Origin: Arthrobacter sp. ISL-28
GTDB lineage: Bacteria > Actinomycetota > Actinomycetes > Actinomycetales > Micrococcaceae
Assembly (NCBI RefSeq): GCF_018613875.1
Contig: NZ_JAGGPJ010000015.1
Span: forward strand, 1-64,000
Reading direction: 5' to 3'
Length of the DNA stretch: 64,000 nucleotides
In this document: piece after piece, positions 42,899-53,747 of the stretch
Position numbering within the stretch: position 1 is the first letter of the stretch
Layout: the number at the start of each line of letters is the position of its first letter
Notes under the pieces: model-generated
Told to the model about the DNA's origin: nothing
Seen by the model: the letters and a program-made list of their open reading frames with translations, nothing else
Databases searched by the model: none
Made by a program: the position numbers and the translations under genes

Positions 42899-44566
42899 TT
42901 GTCAGAGCACAACGCCCCCGGCACTGCCGATGCCCAGGACGGGCAGGCTGTCCGCAGCGGCTTCCGCCCCACGGCAGTCGCCTCAGTCGAGCTGGGGGCC
43001 ATAGGCCAGTGGGTCGGCGTCACGGTGGCCGGGGCTGCGGCCTCCGTCCCGGTTACCGGCATCTCCCTCAATTCACGCACGGTGGAGCGCGGGGACCTCT
43101 ATGTGGCGCTCCCGGGTTCCGCGCACCATGGCGCCGACTTCGCCGCCACGGCGATTGAGTCCGGTGCGGTGGCCGTGCTGACGGACGACGCCGGTGCGCG
43201 GCTCCTTGCGCTGTTGCCCGACACTTCGGTTCCGGTGCTGGTGGTGGATGAGCCGCGCTCCGTGGTGGGCCGGCTGTCGGCGCTGATCTACCGGAGCCAG
43301 ACCTCCGACGCGTCCTCGCCCTCGCTCTTCGGCGTCACGGGCACCAACGGCAAGACGACCACCACCTACTTCCTCAATTCCCTGCTCCAGGCTCTGGGGA
43401 AGAAGACCGGGCTGATCGGCACCATCGAGATTGTGGCCGGCGGCGATCCGATCCCCAGTCTCCTGACGACGCCCGAGTCCACAGACATCCATGCCCTGCT
43501 CGCCCTGATGCGGGAACGGGGGCTCGATGCGGCGTCCATGGAGGTGTCCTCCCACGCCGTCTCATTCCGCCGGGTGGACGGCGTCGTGTTCGACGTCGTC
43601 GGCTTCACCAACCTGACCCAGGATCATCTTGACCACCACGGGACGATGGATGACTACTTCCGCACCAAGGCGGAGCTCTTCTCGCAAGAGCGGGCCCGCG
43701 CCGCCGTTGTGACGGTCGACGACGATTGGGGACGGCGCCTCGCCGCTGAGGCCCGGATCCCGGTGACCACGCTTTCAACCCTGCCGACCGTCGTGTCCAA
43801 CGGTACGTCCGACTCCGTCGATGACGCCGACTGGACCGTCACGGACCAGCGGTCGCGCGGCCTCGGCACGGAATTCACCCTCCGCGGCCGCGCAGGCGTG
43901 GAATTGAGGGTGCACACCGGGCTGCCCGGAACCTTCAACGTCTCCAATGCGGCGTTGGCCCTTGCCATGGTGCTGGCCAGCGGTGCCGATCCGGCCGAAG
44001 TGCAGGCAGCCCTCGATGCCGGCGACCCTTTCACTGTCGCCGTGCCTGGCAGGATGCAGCTCGTGTCCGCCAAGCCCGCCGCCGTGGTCGACTTCGCGCA
44101 CAATCCCGATGCCCTGGCCCGCGCACTGGAGGCCGTCAGGTCCACGGACCCTTCGTCCAGGGTCATAGTGGTCTTCGGCGCCACCGGGCAGCGGGACCAA
44201 GGGAAGCGTCCTGCCATGGGTGCCATCGCTGCCCGGCTCGCCGACGTCGTCATCATCAGCGACGACGATCCCCACGACGAGGATGCCGCGGCCATCCGGG
44301 CTGACGTGCTGGTCGGCGCAACGGATGCCAAGGAAGCCGAACAGCTCGACTGCCGGATTCTGGAAGTCTTCCCCCGCGACGAGGCCATTCGGAAGGCTGT
44401 TGAACTCGCAGCCCCCGAGGACACCATCCTGGTTGCCGGACGCGGGCATGAAGTGTGGCAGGAGGTCAAGGGAGTGAACCTTGCCCTCGACGACAGGGTG
44501 GAGCTCCGGAACGCCTTGACGGCACGTGGATTCACCGTTCTTGAAGACGACCGGATAGAGTCCTAG
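42899..44566 (+). CDS. murE: UDP-N-acetylmuramoyl-tripeptide synthetase MurE, probably L-lysine-adding
   Basis: I prefer the TTG at 42899, which follows GGAGATCCAC; an in-frame GTG at 42863 lacks a ribosome site. The 555-residue ligase adds the third stem-peptide residue to UDP-MurNAc-L-Ala-D-Glu. The ATP loop [14 protein letters not shown] and the Mur ligase segments TNLTQDHLDHHG and VDFAHNPDAL are present. At the amino-acid specificity site it reads DDDPHDED (455-462) instead of DNPR, the arginine-containing motif of diaminopimelate enzymes, which points to L-lysine. It is 6 bp from murF. Confidence 0.94.
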   Translation: MSEHNAPGTADAQDGQAVRSGFRPTAVASVELGAIGQWVGVTVAGAAASVPVTGISLNSRTVERGDLYVALPGSAHHGADFAATAIESGAVAVLTDDAGARLLALLPDTSVPVLVVDEPRSVVGRLSALIYRSQTSDASSPSLFGVTGTNGKTTTTYFLNSLLQALGKKTGLIGTIEIVAGGDPIPSLLTTPESTDIHALLALMRERGLDAASMEVSSHAVSFRRVDGVVFDVVGFTNLTQDHLDHHGTMDDYFRTKAELFSQERARAAVVTVDDDWGRRLAAEARIPVTTLSTLPTVVSNGTSDSVDDADWTVTDQRSRGLGTEFTLRGRAGVELRVHTGLPGTFNVSNAALALAMVLASGADPAEVQAALDAGDPFTVAVPGRMQLVSAKPAAVVDFAHNPDALARALEAVRSTDPSSRVIVVFGATGQRDQGKRPAMGAIAARLADVVIISDDDPHDEDAAAIRADVLVGATDAKEAEQLDCRILEVFPRDEAIRKAVELAAPEDTILVAGRGHEVWQEVKGVNLALDDRVELRNALTARGFTVLEDDRIES

Positions 44567-44572
44567 ACCGAC

Positions 44573-46042
44573 ATGATTGCATTTACTGCGGCGGAAATCG
44601 CCGAAATCACCAACGGCCGACTCCTCGCCGATCCCGAGATCACCCCCGGCTCAGTGGTGACCGACTCACGCGAAGCCATCAACGGCTCGCTTTACGTGGC
44701 CAAACCGGGCGAATACGCGGACGGACACGAGTTCATGGCGTCCGCCTTTGAGCGTGGCGCCGTGCTGGCGCTTTCCGAACGCGACGTCACCGACGCCGCC
44801 GGGCAGAGCTACCCGGCCGTAGTGGTCGACGACGCCGTCCTCGCCATGGGCGCCCTGGCAGCAGAGGCCGTCCGCCGGATCAGGGCACGCCGCGAAGCCG
44901 CCGGCGAAGAGCTTACCGTGATCGGCATCACCGGGTCGGCAGGCAAGACCACCACCAAGGACCTCCTGGCCGGCATCCTCTCCAGCGAAGCCAACACCGT
45001 GGCACCCCAAGGCTCCTACAACGGCGAGGTGGGCGTGCCGCTCACGGTATTCCAGGCCGGGTTCGATACCCGGTTCCTCGTCATTGAAATGGGCGCCACA
45101 GGCATCGGCCACATCCGCTACCTGAGCGAGATGGTCCGCCCGGAAATCGGCGTGGTCCTTGGTGTGGGAACGGCCCATGCGGGCGAATTCGGCGGTGTCG
45201 AGAACATCGCGGCGGCCAAGGGAGAGCTCGTTGAAGCGCTGCCCATAACCGGCACGGCGGTCCTGAACCTTGACGATCCCCGGGTAGCCGCCATGGCCGG
45301 ACGCACCTCCGCTGCCGTTTTCGGTTTCTCCTCGCGCAATGCCGCCTCAGACGGATCGGTGGCCCGGGCCCTGCACCTGGATACCAACGCCGCGGGCCAT
45401 CCGGAATTCGACCTTGCCCTGCCGGGGGAGGAGCCTGTCCACGTCAGCAGCAGGCTCATCGGAGAGCACCACGTCGCAAACCTCCTTGCCGCGGCAGCCG
45501 CCGCTCACGCCGCCGGCATCCCCGCGGCGCGCATCGGCGCCTCCCTTAGCACCCAGTCGGCAGCCAGCCGCTGGCGCATGGAACGCACCGAACGGGCCGA
45601 CGGCGTGACCATTATCAACGACGCGTACAACGCCAACCCGGAATCCATGCGGGCCGCACTGCGCACGCTCGCCGACCTTGGCCGCGGCCGCCGCACCTGG
45701 GCCGTCCTCGGGGCCATGCTGGAGCTGGGCGACGAGTCTATCCGCGAGCACACCGCCGTGGGCACCCAGGTGGTCCGCCTGAACATCTCACGCCTGCTGG
45801 TGGTGGGACGGGAAGCGCGGGCGCTGTACGTTTCGGCCATCCAGGAGGGGTCCTGGGGCGAGGAATGCATCTTTGCCGAGACTGCGGAAGAGGCCTTCGA
45901 CGTGCTGGAGGCCGAGCTGGAACCTGGCGACCTGGTGCTGTTCAAGTCCTCGAACAGCATCGGCCTGCGCCATTTGGGCGATCGGATAGCATTACCCCGA
46001 CAAAACCGCGCAAATGCCAATGAAGGGAGCGAGCTGCTGTGA
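44573..46042 (+). CDS. murF: UDP-N-acetylmuramoyl-tripeptide-D-alanyl-D-alanine ligase
   Basis: MurF completes the pentapeptide by adding D-Ala-D-Ala. The 489-residue protein contains the ATP loop [15 protein letters not shown], the central-domain segment [23 protein letters not shown], and the C-terminal [15 protein letters not shown]. It overlaps mraY by 4 bp. No ddl gene is present in the window, so D-Ala-D-Ala must come from a ligase encoded elsewhere. Confidence 0.96.
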   Translation: MIAFTAAEIAEITNGRLLADPEITPGSVVTDSREAINGSLYVAKPGEYADGHEFMASAFERGAVLALSERDVTDAAGQSYPAVVVDDAVLAMGALAAEAVRRIRARREAAGEELTVIGITGSAGKTTTKDLLAGILSSEANTVAPQGSYNGEVGVPLTVFQAGFDTRFLVIEMGATGIGHIRYLSEMVRPEIGVVLGVGTAHAGEFGGVENIAAAKGELVEALPITGTAVLNLDDPRVAAMAGRTSAAVFGFSSRNAASDGSVARALHLDTNAAGHPEFDLALPGEEPVHVSSRLIGEHHVANLLAAAAAAHAAGIPAARIGASLSTQSAASRWRMERTERADGVTIINDAYNANPESMRAALRTLADLGRGRRTWAVLGAMLELGDESIREHTAVGTQVVRLNISRLLVVGREARALYVSAIQEGSWGEECIFAETAEEAFDVLEAELEPGDLVLFKSSNSIGLRHLGDRIALPRQNRANANEGSELL

Positions 46043-47148
46043 TTGCACTATTGATCGGCGCTGGCCTGGCCCTGCTGATGGCATTGGTAGGCACGCCGCT
46101 GTTTATCCGCCTTCTCGTCCACAAGAGCTATGGCCAGTTCATCAGGGATGACGGACCGACCTCACACCACACCAAGCGCGGCACCCCGACCATGGGCGGA
46201 ACCGTGGTGGTGACCGCTGTCATCCTCAGTTACGGGCTGACGCACCTCCTCATGTGGATGATGAATCCGCGCTCGGCCGGTCCTTCCGTCTCGGCGCTGC
46301 TGCTGCTGTTCCTGATGGTGGGCATGGGCCTCGTGGGGTTCGTGGATGACTTCATCAAGATTTCACGGCAGCGCAGCCTCGGGCTGAACGCCAAGGCCAA
46401 GCTGATCCTTCAGGGCGCGGTGGGTATCGCCTTCGCGGTCATGGCGCTCAATTTTCCAGACCCCGGCGGCCTTACGCCGGCGTCCACCAAGATCTCCCTC
46501 GTCCGCGACATCCCCTGGCTGGACCTGGCCTTCGGCGGAACAGTGCTCGGGGCGGTCCTCTTCGTCCTCTGGTCCAACCTGATCGTCACCGCAGCCACCA
46601 ACGGAGTGAACCTGACTGACGGCCTGGACGGGCTGGCGGCAGGTGCCGCCGTGATGGTCTTCGGCGCCTACACGCTGATGGGAATCTGGCAGAGCAACCA
46701 GGCCTGCGGCTCGCCGCGCCAGGCCGGTAGCGGCTGCTACTCCGTGCGGGACCCCCTCGACCTTGCACTGCTGGCCGCCATTATGAGCGCGGCGCTGGTG
46801 GGCTTCCTGTGGTGGAACACCTCCCCGGCAAAGATCTTTATGGGCGACACCGGATCCCTGGCAATCGGCGGCGCCATCGCCGGGTTCGCCATCCTGTCAC
46901 GCACCGAACTGCTGCTCGCCTTCATCGGCGGCCTCTTCGTTCTGATCACCCTGTCGGTCATCATCCAGGTGGGCTACTTCAAGGTCACCAAGGGCAAGAG
47001 GTTCTTCAAGATGGCTCCGCTCCAGCACCACTTCGAACTCAAGGGCTGGGCCGAAGTCACCGTGGTCGTCCGTTTCTGGATCCTGGCCGGCCTTTTCGTC
47101 GCCGCGGGTTTGGGCATCTTCTACGCAGAATGGGTGGTCCTGCTGTGA
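46039..47148 (+). CDS. mraY: Phospho-N-acetylmuramoyl-pentapeptide transferase
   Basis: MraY moves phospho-MurNAc-pentapeptide onto undecaprenyl phosphate to make lipid I. The 369-residue membrane protein shows [16 protein letters not shown] (the DD motif), [22 protein letters not shown] and [11 protein letters not shown], which together identify MraY. It starts at GTG 46039 within the murF end. A loop of about 20 residues with [16 protein letters not shown] sits between central helices, longer than in E. coli but common in actinobacteria. Confidence 0.97.
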   Translation: MIALLIGAGLALLMALVGTPLFIRLLVHKSYGQFIRDDGPTSHHTKRGTPTMGGTVVVTAVILSYGLTHLLMWMMNPRSAGPSVSALLLLFLMVGMGLVGFVDDFIKISRQRSLGLNAKAKLILQGAVGIAFAVMALNFPDPGGLTPASTKISLVRDIPWLDLAFGGTVLGAVLFVLWSNLIVTAATNGVNLTDGLDGLAAGAAVMVFGAYTLMGIWQSNQACGSPRQAGSGCYSVRDPLDLALLAAIMSAALVGFLWWNTSPAKIFMGDTGSLAIGGAIAGFAILSRTELLLAFIGGLFVLITLSVIIQVGYFKVTKGKRFFKMAPLQHHFELKGWAEVTVVVRFWILAGLFVAAGLGIFYAEWVVLL

Positions 47149-48764
47149 GCGGCACCGCAACCGGCACAGAGGCCGGAAACGCCAAAACCGGAAGCGGCGC
47201 GTCTGCCGGGGCGGCCAGGCTGAAGGACCTCGTCAGCTGGGACTCCGACTGGGCGGGACTTCGCGTAGTAGTCACGGGCATCGGTGTCTCCGGCTTCTCC
47301 GCCGCCGACACCCTCATCGAACTGGGTGCCCGCGTGGTGGTGGTGGACGCCTCGACGACCGAGACCGCGAACGCCAAGGCGGACACACTCAGGATCGTCG
47401 GGGCGGCTGACGTGCTCCTCGGTGAGGACGCCGTCAGGTCGGTGCCGAAAATCGATGGCATGAAGCCGGACCTGATCGTGACGTCGCCCGGCTGGCGGCC
47501 GGATCAGGCACTGCTCGCAGCTGCCGCCCGCGCCCACATTCCGGTCTGGGGCGACGTCGAGCTCGCCTGGCGCCTGCGGGTCCGTGAAGGGCGCAAGACG
47601 CCGGACTGGCTGACCATCACCGGAACCAACGGAAAGACGACGACGGTCGGCCTGACCGAGTCCATGCTGCGGGCCGCGGGCCTGAAGGCGATCGCCGTGG
47701 GCAACGTGGGCACGCCGATTCTTGACGCGCTCCGGGATCCCGTGGAGTACGACGTTCTCGCGGTGGAGCTGTCCAGCTTCCAGCTGCACTGGTGCGACTC
47801 CGTGTCGGCTGTCGCCAGCGTTTGCCTCAACGTGGCGGAGGACCATGTGGACTGGCACGGGTCCTACACGTCCTACCTCGCGGACAAGGCCAAGATCTAT
47901 GAACACACGCAGAAGGCCTGCATCTACAACGCCGAGCAGATCGAAACTGAACGCATGGTGGAGTACGCGGACGTAGTGGAGGGCTGCAGGGCCGTCGGTT
48001 TCACCACGGTCACCCCGGCGATCAGCATGCTGGGCGTCGTCGAGGGCCTGCTCGTGGACCGCGCATTCATTGCCGAGCGCAAGGACAGCGCGGCCGAGCT
48101 TGCGTCGATGGCTGATCTTGGGCCCGTGGCTCCGCGGCACATGGTAGCCAATGCGCTGGCCGCCGCCGGACTGGTGAGGGCCTACGGACTCAGCGCCGAA
48201 GACGTGCGGCTGGGACTGCAGGCCTACATCCCCGGAAGCCACCGCATCCAGCCTGTGGCCAAGCAGAACGGCGTCCTCTGGATCAACGATTCCAAAGCCA
48301 CAAATCCGCACGCTGCTGCGGCGTCGCTGTCCGCCTTCGACCCCGTCGTGTGGATCGCCGGCGGCCTGTCCAAGGGAGTCAGCTACGACGAACTCGTGCG
48401 CGGGCACGCCGGCCGGCTTAAGGCCGTGGTGCTTATTGGCAAGGACACTGCGTCCCTGGAAGAGTCCCTGCAGCGACACGCGCCGGATGTACCGGTCATC
48501 CGGCCAGACGCGGGCGACACTGAAAATGTGCAGTCAGCCGCAGCCGGTCATGACGCCGCGCCGTCTTCACCAGAATCCGGCGAGGCAGTGATGGCGCGGG
48601 CGGTCACGTCAGCGGCACAGCTCGCCACCTCGGGTGACACTGTGCTCCTGGCCCCGGCGGCTGCCTCCATGGATCAGTTCTCTTCCTATGCTCACCGTGG
48701 CGACGCCTTCATCGAAGCAGTCCGCGAGCTCGTGGAAGGGCAGGCTCAGACCGGCAAGGAGTAA
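47145..48764 (+). CDS. murD: UDP-N-acetylmuramoylalanine-D-glutamate ligase
   Basis: MurD adds D-glutamate to UDP-MurNAc-L-Ala. The GTG at 47145 overlaps the mraY stop (GTGA). The 539-residue protein has a low-complexity N-terminal 25 residues, then [45 protein letters not shown] and [17 protein letters not shown]. An insertion of roughly 30 residues ([18 protein letters not shown]) interrupts the C-terminal domain near residues 455-485. It is low-complexity and probably a surface loop. Confidence 0.95.
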   Translation: MSGTATGTEAGNAKTGSGASAGAARLKDLVSWDSDWAGLRVVVTGIGVSGFSAADTLIELGARVVVVDASTTETANAKADTLRIVGAADVLLGEDAVRSVPKIDGMKPDLIVTSPGWRPDQALLAAAARAHIPVWGDVELAWRLRVREGRKTPDWLTITGTNGKTTTVGLTESMLRAAGLKAIAVGNVGTPILDALRDPVEYDVLAVELSSFQLHWCDSVSAVASVCLNVAEDHVDWHGSYTSYLADKAKIYEHTQKACIYNAEQIETERMVEYADVVEGCRAVGFTTVTPAISMLGVVEGLLVDRAFIAERKDSAAELASMADLGPVAPRHMVANALAAAGLVRAYGLSAEDVRLGLQAYIPGSHRIQPVAKQNGVLWINDSKATNPHAAAASLSAFDPVVWIAGGLSKGVSYDELVRGHAGRLKAVVLIGKDTASLEESLQRHAPDVPVIRPDAGDTENVQSAAAGHDAAPSSPESGEAVMARAVTSAAQLATSGDTVLLAPAAASMDQFSSYAHRGDAFIEAVRELVEGQAQTGKE

Positions 48765-48766
48765 GA

Positions 48767-50119
48767 ATGGTCAGCACGCCCACACGTCCCGCGGCAGCAA
48801 GGCCACGGACCACGGATGCTGTCCGCGGCGCCGCCGCCGGGGCTGCCGCCCGGCCTGCCGGCAGTTCCGGGCTGCAGCGGCCGCCTCTGCCGATCAGGGT
48901 CCGCCGCTGGTACCGCCGCTTCTGGTCCGCCCTGGAGGGCACCGGGAAGTCCCGGAACGGCTCCACCTACTACCTCATCCTGGGCACGACCCTCGCGCTA
49001 ACGGCCATCGGCATCATGATGGTGCTCTCCGCATCCAGCGTGGAGGCCATCGCGGCAGGAGAGTCCCCCTACTCGGCAGCCCTGAAGCAAGGGCTGTTCG
49101 CGGGGATCGGCATCTTCCTGATGTTCATGCTGTCGCGGATCAACGTGGTCTGGCTGAAGCGACTTGCGTGGCCGGGCATGATGGTCGCCTATGGCCTGCT
49201 GGGGCTGGTGCTGGTGATCGGCACCAGCGTGAACGGCAACAAAAACTGGATTGAAGTGGGCTCCTTCTTCACACTGCAGCCCTCGGAGGCCGCGAAGCTT
49301 GCCCTGGCGCTCTGGATGGCGACGGTACTCGCCAAGAAGTCAAAGCTGATTCACCGCTGGCAGCATGCAGTGATTCCCGTGGTCCCGCTGGCCCTCGGCA
49401 TCATCGGACTGGTCCTGGCCGGAAACGACCTCGGCACGGGCATGATCATCATGATGGTCATGGCGGCCGCACTCTTTTTCGCCGGTGTGCGCCTCTACCT
49501 CTTCGGCTTCGCGGCGGTTGCCGGCGCAGCGGCCACGGCGGTCATGGCCATGACGAGCTCGAACCGCATGTGCCGCATCACCTCCTGGTGGACGGGACAG
49601 GGGTGCGGCGACGGCGTGGACGCCAACTACCAGTCAACCAACGGCCTTTACGGGCTGGCCTCGGGCGGCTGGTTCGGTGTCGGCCTGGGCCAGAGCCGGC
49701 AAAAGTACAGCTGGATACCGGAAGCCCACAACGACTTCATTTTCGCCATCATCGGCGAGGAACTCGGCTTGGTGGGGACCGTTGTCGTGCTGGTCCTCTT
49801 TGCCATCCTCGGTGCCGCGATCTACCGCGTGGTAGTCGCCCAGGAAGATCTGTTCCACCGGGTCCTCGCCGGCACCATCATGGTCTGGCTCCTGGGCCAG
49901 GCCACGGTCAACATGGCTGTGGTCACGGGACTGGTCCCGGTGATCGGGGTTCCACTGCCCTTCATTTCCTACGGCGGGTCGGCCCTGCTGATGTCGCTCT
50001 GCGCAATCGGCGTAGTGTTGTCCCTGGCCAGGGTCCAGATGGCACCGAACCTCAGGCCGCGCAAACTGCTGGGCACACTCCGGAAGCCCGCCGGCAAGAA
50101 ATCCCGTACGAAAGCGTAA
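48767..50119 (+). CDS. ftsW: Septal peptidoglycan glycosyltransferase FtsW
   Basis: FtsW is a SEDS-family membrane enzyme that polymerises lipid II at the septum together with FtsI. The 450-residue protein has a ~60-residue cytoplasmic N-terminus and about ten transmembrane helices. Characteristic segments are [25 protein letters not shown] (shown by NKNWIEVG and [10 protein letters not shown]), [32 protein letters not shown] and [12 protein letters not shown]. It is 2 bp after murD. Confidence 0.95.
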   Translation: MVSTPTRPAAARPRTTDAVRGAAAGAAARPAGSSGLQRPPLPIRVRRWYRRFWSALEGTGKSRNGSTYYLILGTTLALTAIGIMMVLSASSVEAIAAGESPYSAALKQGLFAGIGIFLMFMLSRINVVWLKRLAWPGMMVAYGLLGLVLVIGTSVNGNKNWIEVGSFFTLQPSEAAKLALALWMATVLAKKSKLIHRWQHAVIPVVPLALGIIGLVLAGNDLGTGMIIMMVMAAALFFAGVRLYLFGFAAVAGAAATAVMAMTSSNRMCRITSWWTGQGCGDGVDANYQSTNGLYGLASGGWFGVGLGQSRQKYSWIPEAHNDFIFAIIGEELGLVGTVVVLVLFAILGAAIYRVVVAQEDLFHRVLAGTIMVWLLGQATVNMAVVTGLVPVIGVPLPFISYGGSALLMSLCAIGVVLSLARVQMAPNLRPRKLLGTLRKPAGKKSRTKA

Positions 50120-50129
50120 ACAGCACCTG

Positions 50130-51230
50130 ATGAAAACCGAGTCATTGTCCGTGGTCCTCGCCGGTGGCGGAACGGCGGGCCATATCAATCCGCTGCTGGC
50201 CATTGCGTCGGCAATCCGCGAAGCCCGCCCGGACGCCCGGCTGCTGGCTGTCGGAACGTCCTCCGGGATGGAGACCACCTTGGTTCCGGCCGCCGGGCTC
50301 GAGCTTGCCACCATAGACCGGGTTCCGTTTCCCCGCCGTCCCTCCGCGGATCTCCTGCGCCTGCCCGCCCGTCTGGCCGGCGCCGTGAAGCAGGCCGGGC
50401 GCATTCTCGACGACGCCGGAGCCGACGTCCTGGTGGGAGTCGGTGGTTATGTCTGCACGCCCATGTACCTCGCCGCATGGCGGCGAAAGATCCCCATCGT
50501 CATCCACGAGGCCAACGCCCGTCCCGGCCTGGCGAACAGGGTAGGCGCCAGGCTCAGCAACCACGTGGCGGTGGCCTTCGCGGGCACTCCGCTGCGGAAC
50601 GCCCGCCACGTGGGCATGCCCATGCGCCGGGAAATTTCCGCCATGGTCCGCGCAACGGCCCGCGAGGGCGCGCTGACCGCCCTTGGACTGCAGCCGGACA
50701 AGCCCGTGCTCATCGTGACAGGCGGGTCCTCCGGCGCCCAGAGCATCAACCGGACGGTTGCCGCGTCCCTCGAGGCCTTGGCAGAGGCCGGAATCCAGAC
50801 GCTCCACATCACCGGCCGCGGCAAGTCGGTCGAGGATCAGGACGGCAACGCCCTGCAGGCCGAAGGCTACCGCCAGCTTGAATACGTGGACGGAATGGAG
50901 TCGGTCTACGCCGCCGCGGACCTCCTGCTGGCCCGCTCCGGTGCAGCCACGGTGTGCGAGGTCGCCGCCGTCGGCGTTCCAGCCGTTTTCGTGCCGTTGC
51001 CCATAGGCAACGGCGAGCAGGCACTCAATGCGGACGGGCTGGTGCAGGCCGGCGGCGCACTTCTCGTGGCGGACCGTGAATTCACCCCGGAATGGGTCCG
51101 AAGCCGGCTCATTCCGCTCCTGACAGACCGCGCCAGGCTTGAGTCCATGGCAGCGAACTCCGAAAACCTAGGCATCAGGGATGCCGACCGGCTCATGGCC
51201 GGTCTTGTACTGGAAGCGGTATCCAAATGA
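50130..51230 (+). CDS. murG: Undecaprenyldiphospho-muramoylpentapeptide N-acetylglucosaminyltransferase
   Basis: MurG adds N-acetylglucosamine to lipid I to form lipid II on the inner membrane face. The 366-residue GT-B enzyme contains the glycine-rich loop [40 protein letters not shown] and [22 protein letters not shown] with GNGEQALNA. All are diagnostic. It overlaps murC by 4 bp. Confidence 0.97.
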   Translation: MKTESLSVVLAGGGTAGHINPLLAIASAIREARPDARLLAVGTSSGMETTLVPAAGLELATIDRVPFPRRPSADLLRLPARLAGAVKQAGRILDDAGADVLVGVGGYVCTPMYLAAWRRKIPIVIHEANARPGLANRVGARLSNHVAVAFAGTPLRNARHVGMPMRREISAMVRATAREGALTALGLQPDKPVLIVTGGSSGAQSINRTVAASLEALAEAGIQTLHITGRGKSVEDQDGNALQAEGYRQLEYVDGMESVYAAADLLLARSGAATVCEVAAVGVPAVFVPLPIGNGEQALNADGLVQAGGALLVADREFTPEWVRSRLIPLLTDRARLESMAANSENLGIRDADRLMAGLVLEAVSK

Positions 51231-52606
51231 CCAGCAACGGAACACGTCACCAGGACTCGCTTGGCCGCGTCCACTTCATCGGCATTGGCGGTGTCGGCAT
51301 GTCCGCCGTGGCCCGGATCATGGTGGCCCGCGGGGTACCGGTCAGCGGTTCCGATGTCAAGGACCTGCCCGTCATGGCAGACCTCGCCGCGGCGGGGGCC
51401 CGGATTTCTGTGGGCTACGCGGCAGCGAACGTTGGCGACGCCCAGACTGTGGTTGCGGGTTCGGCCATCCGTGCGGACAATCCTGAGCTGGCCGCAGCCA
51501 AGGCTGCGGGGCTGCCAGTCCTGCACCGTTCCGAGGCCCTGGCCGCCACCATGGGAGGGGATCTCGTTGTCACCGTGGCCGGCACGCACGGAAAGTCCAC
51601 CACCACGTCCATGATTGCCGTGCTGCTCCAAGGCGCCGGCCTGGACCCGTCCTTCGCCATCGGGGCCAACGTCCCGGCGCTCGGAGTCAACGCAGCCAAC
51701 GGCACCTCCAACGTGTTCGTGGCTGAGGCCGACGAATCCGATGGCTCTTTCCTGAACTACCGCCCGCAGATCGCGGTCGTCACGAACGTGGAACCGGATC
51801 ACCTGGACTACTACGGCTCCGCTGAGGCCGTTTACGAATCGTTCGACCATTTCACCGCGCTGCTGCCCGCTGACGGCGTCCTCGTGGCTTGTGCCGATGA
51901 CGCCGGGGCGCTCGCCCTCGCGCGGCGCACCCAGGAGCGCGGCAACACACGGGTAGTGCTCTATGGCACCACCGACGCCGCCGACCTGCGGCTCTCCGAT
52001 GGCGGCCCCGGCAACGTCAGCATTTCGACGGCGGCAGGCCAGGTTCCGCTGGCCCTGCAGGTCCCGGGACGCCACAACGCGCTCAACGCGGCGGCGGCAA
52101 TGGCCGTGGCGCTCGAGCTGGGTGTGGAGGCCGCCACGGCCGCCTCTGCCCTGGCACGGTTCTCCGGTGCGTCACGCCGGTTCGAATTCAAGGGTGAAGG
52201 CAGGGGAGTGCGGGTCTACGACGACTACGCCCACCACCCCACTGAGGTCCGGGCGGCGCTTGCCGCCGCCCGGTCCGTAGCCGGGGACCACAAAGTGCAC
52301 GTGTTGTTCCAGCCGCACCTGTTTTCCAGGACACGGGAATTTGCGAAGGAATTCGGCGAGGCCCTTAACACCGCGGACACGGCCCTGGTGCTGGACATTT
52401 ATCCGGCCCGTGAAGATCCCATCCCCGGGGTGACCAGCGGGCTGATCGCCGAACACCTGGGGGCGCAAGGGCGCCTGGTCTCAGGGGGCGCACCGGCCGT
52501 GGAGGCCCTCTCCGCCGTGGCACAGCAGGGCGATATCATCCTGACCGCCGGTGCCGGTGACGTCACGGCGTACGGGCCGCTGATCGTGGAGTCGCTCAGT
52601 GGCTAG
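51227..52606 (+). CDS. murC: UDP-N-acetylmuramate-L-alanine ligase
   Basis: MurC adds L-alanine to UDP-MurNAc, the first stem-peptide step. The 459-residue protein shows the N-terminal Rossmann motif [19 protein letters not shown] loop [54 protein letters not shown] and [12 protein letters not shown]. The ATG overlaps the murG end and its own end overlaps ftsQ by 8 bp. Confidence 0.97.
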   Translation: MTSNGTRHQDSLGRVHFIGIGGVGMSAVARIMVARGVPVSGSDVKDLPVMADLAAAGARISVGYAAANVGDAQTVVAGSAIRADNPELAAAKAAGLPVLHRSEALAATMGGDLVVTVAGTHGKSTTTSMIAVLLQGAGLDPSFAIGANVPALGVNAANGTSNVFVAEADESDGSFLNYRPQIAVVTNVEPDHLDYYGSAEAVYESFDHFTALLPADGVLVACADDAGALALARRTQERGNTRVVLYGTTDAADLRLSDGGPGNVSISTAAGQVPLALQVPGRHNALNAAAAMAVALELGVEAATAASALARFSGASRRFEFKGEGRGVRVYDDYAHHPTEVRAALAAARSVAGDHKVHVLFQPHLFSRTREFAKEFGEALNTADTALVLDIYPAREDPIPGVTSGLIAEHLGAQGRLVSGGAPAVEALSAVAQQGDIILTAGAGDVTAYGPLIVESLSG

Positions 52607-53558
52607 TACCCGCCGGCCCACCTACAGGCCGGCCAGCTCCGGAAAACGGGACAAGGTTCCGGCACCAGGCAAGGAACCGGGCGTCATCACCGCCTCCAAG
52701 AGCGCTCCCGTTGTGCCCAGGGACCATGGGCAGGACCGGCAGGACCGCCGGCAGGGGCAGGGGAAGCGGCCGGGAAAGTCTGCGAACAAACAGCAGAACC
52801 CCAAGCCAGGAGAGCAGAGGGCCGGCGCTGAACCGGACAATGTGCTGGCCTTTCCCGAGCCCAAGGGCAAGCGGATCAGGCGGAACGTCATTATTGCGGC
52901 CTGCGTGGTGACCGCCCTCGTGGCGGGCCTGCTGCTTGCCGCCGTCTATTCACCGATGCTTGCGGTAAAAACGGTAACGGTCAGCGGTACCAAGCTGCTC
53001 AAAGCCGCACAGGTCAAGGCAGCGCTCAAACCGCTTGAGGGCAAGCCACTGCCCCAGGTGAACGATGACGAAGTCGGCAGGCTGCTGAAGCCCCTCGTCC
53101 AGATCAAATCGGTGACCACGGAAGCGCACCCGCCTTCCGACCTGGTGGTGCACGTCCGGGAGCGGGTCCCGGTAGCGCTCGTCAAGAGGGGTTCTGAATA
53201 TCTCCTTGTAGACGTGGACGGTGTGCGACTCAGCACGACGGCCGATCCCACGAAGGTGAAGCTACCCGTCATCGACGGCGGCGCCGGGGCCATCGGCAAG
53301 GACCTGTTCCAGGCCACGACTGCCGTCCTGGGCGCCCTGCCGGCCGACGTGCTGGCCAAGCTGTCCAACGCTTCCGCGAAATCCGTCGATGCCGTGCAAC
53401 TGAAGCTGGTGGACGGGCAGACGATCATCTGGGGAAACGCGGGCGAGAAGGAACTGAAGGCACGGGTGCTGGAGGCGCTCCTGAAGGTTCCGGCCGACCC
53501 TGCCAATCCCGTCAATATCTACGACGTCAGCGTGCCGCGGCATCCCGTGACGCGCTGA
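52599..53558 (+). CDS. ftsQ: Cell division protein FtsQ
   Basis: FtsQ (DivIB) is a bitopic scaffold linking FtsZ-ring and septal synthases. The 319-residue protein has a basic, Pro/Lys-rich cytoplasmic N-terminus of about 90 residues and one transmembrane helix (VIIAACVVTALVAGLLLAAV). A POTRA domain follows (SPMLAVKTVTVSGTKLLKA to RVPVALVKRG), then the FtsQ beta domain. It starts at GTG 52599 inside the murC end. Confidence 0.94.
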   Translation: MASTRRPTYRPASSGKRDKVPAPGKEPGVITASKSAPVVPRDHGQDRQDRRQGQGKRPGKSANKQQNPKPGEQRAGAEPDNVLAFPEPKGKRIRRNVIIAACVVTALVAGLLLAAVYSPMLAVKTVTVSGTKLLKAAQVKAALKPLEGKPLPQVNDDEVGRLLKPLVQIKSVTTEAHPPSDLVVHVRERVPVALVKRGSEYLLVDVDGVRLSTTADPTKVKLPVIDGGAGAIGKDLFQATTAVLGALPADVLAKLSNASAKSVDAVQLKLVDGQTIIWGNAGEKELKARVLEALLKVPADPANPVNIYDVSVPRHPVTR

Positions 53559-53747
53559 CGCGCTCTATTTCGCGGTGATTAGTACGACACGCTGCCGCGG
53601 TATTTGAATGTACGAAGCATAGGAAATAGCGTCACAGACATGAGTTACTTGACATAACTATAACCTTCAACTCGAAGGTTAAGGTTCACAGCTTCAAGCT
53701 CGACTCCATCAGTTTTCGCAATAGGACACGAACAAGGGACACGTAAC
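53559..53747 (+). promoter_or_regulatory. ftsZ promoter region with AACCTTC-N5-GAAGGTT inverted repeat
   Basis: The 189-bp region is AT-richer than its neighbours. TTGACA at 53649-53654 and TATAAC at 53659-53664 are promoter-like; the latter pairs with CAGACA at 53635-53640 (18-bp spacer). A perfect inverted repeat AACCTTC-AACTC-GAAGGTT at 53662-53680, followed by AAGGTT, is of the size bound by MerR-family dimers. FtsR, encoded at 15504, is the leading candidate. Confidence 0.6.

Noticed and set aside
52607..53747. Missing ddl and ftsA as evidence for a deletion
   Set aside because: ftsA is absent from actinobacteria generally and ddl usually lies elsewhere; the junctions murC-ftsQ-ftsZ are normal for the phylum.
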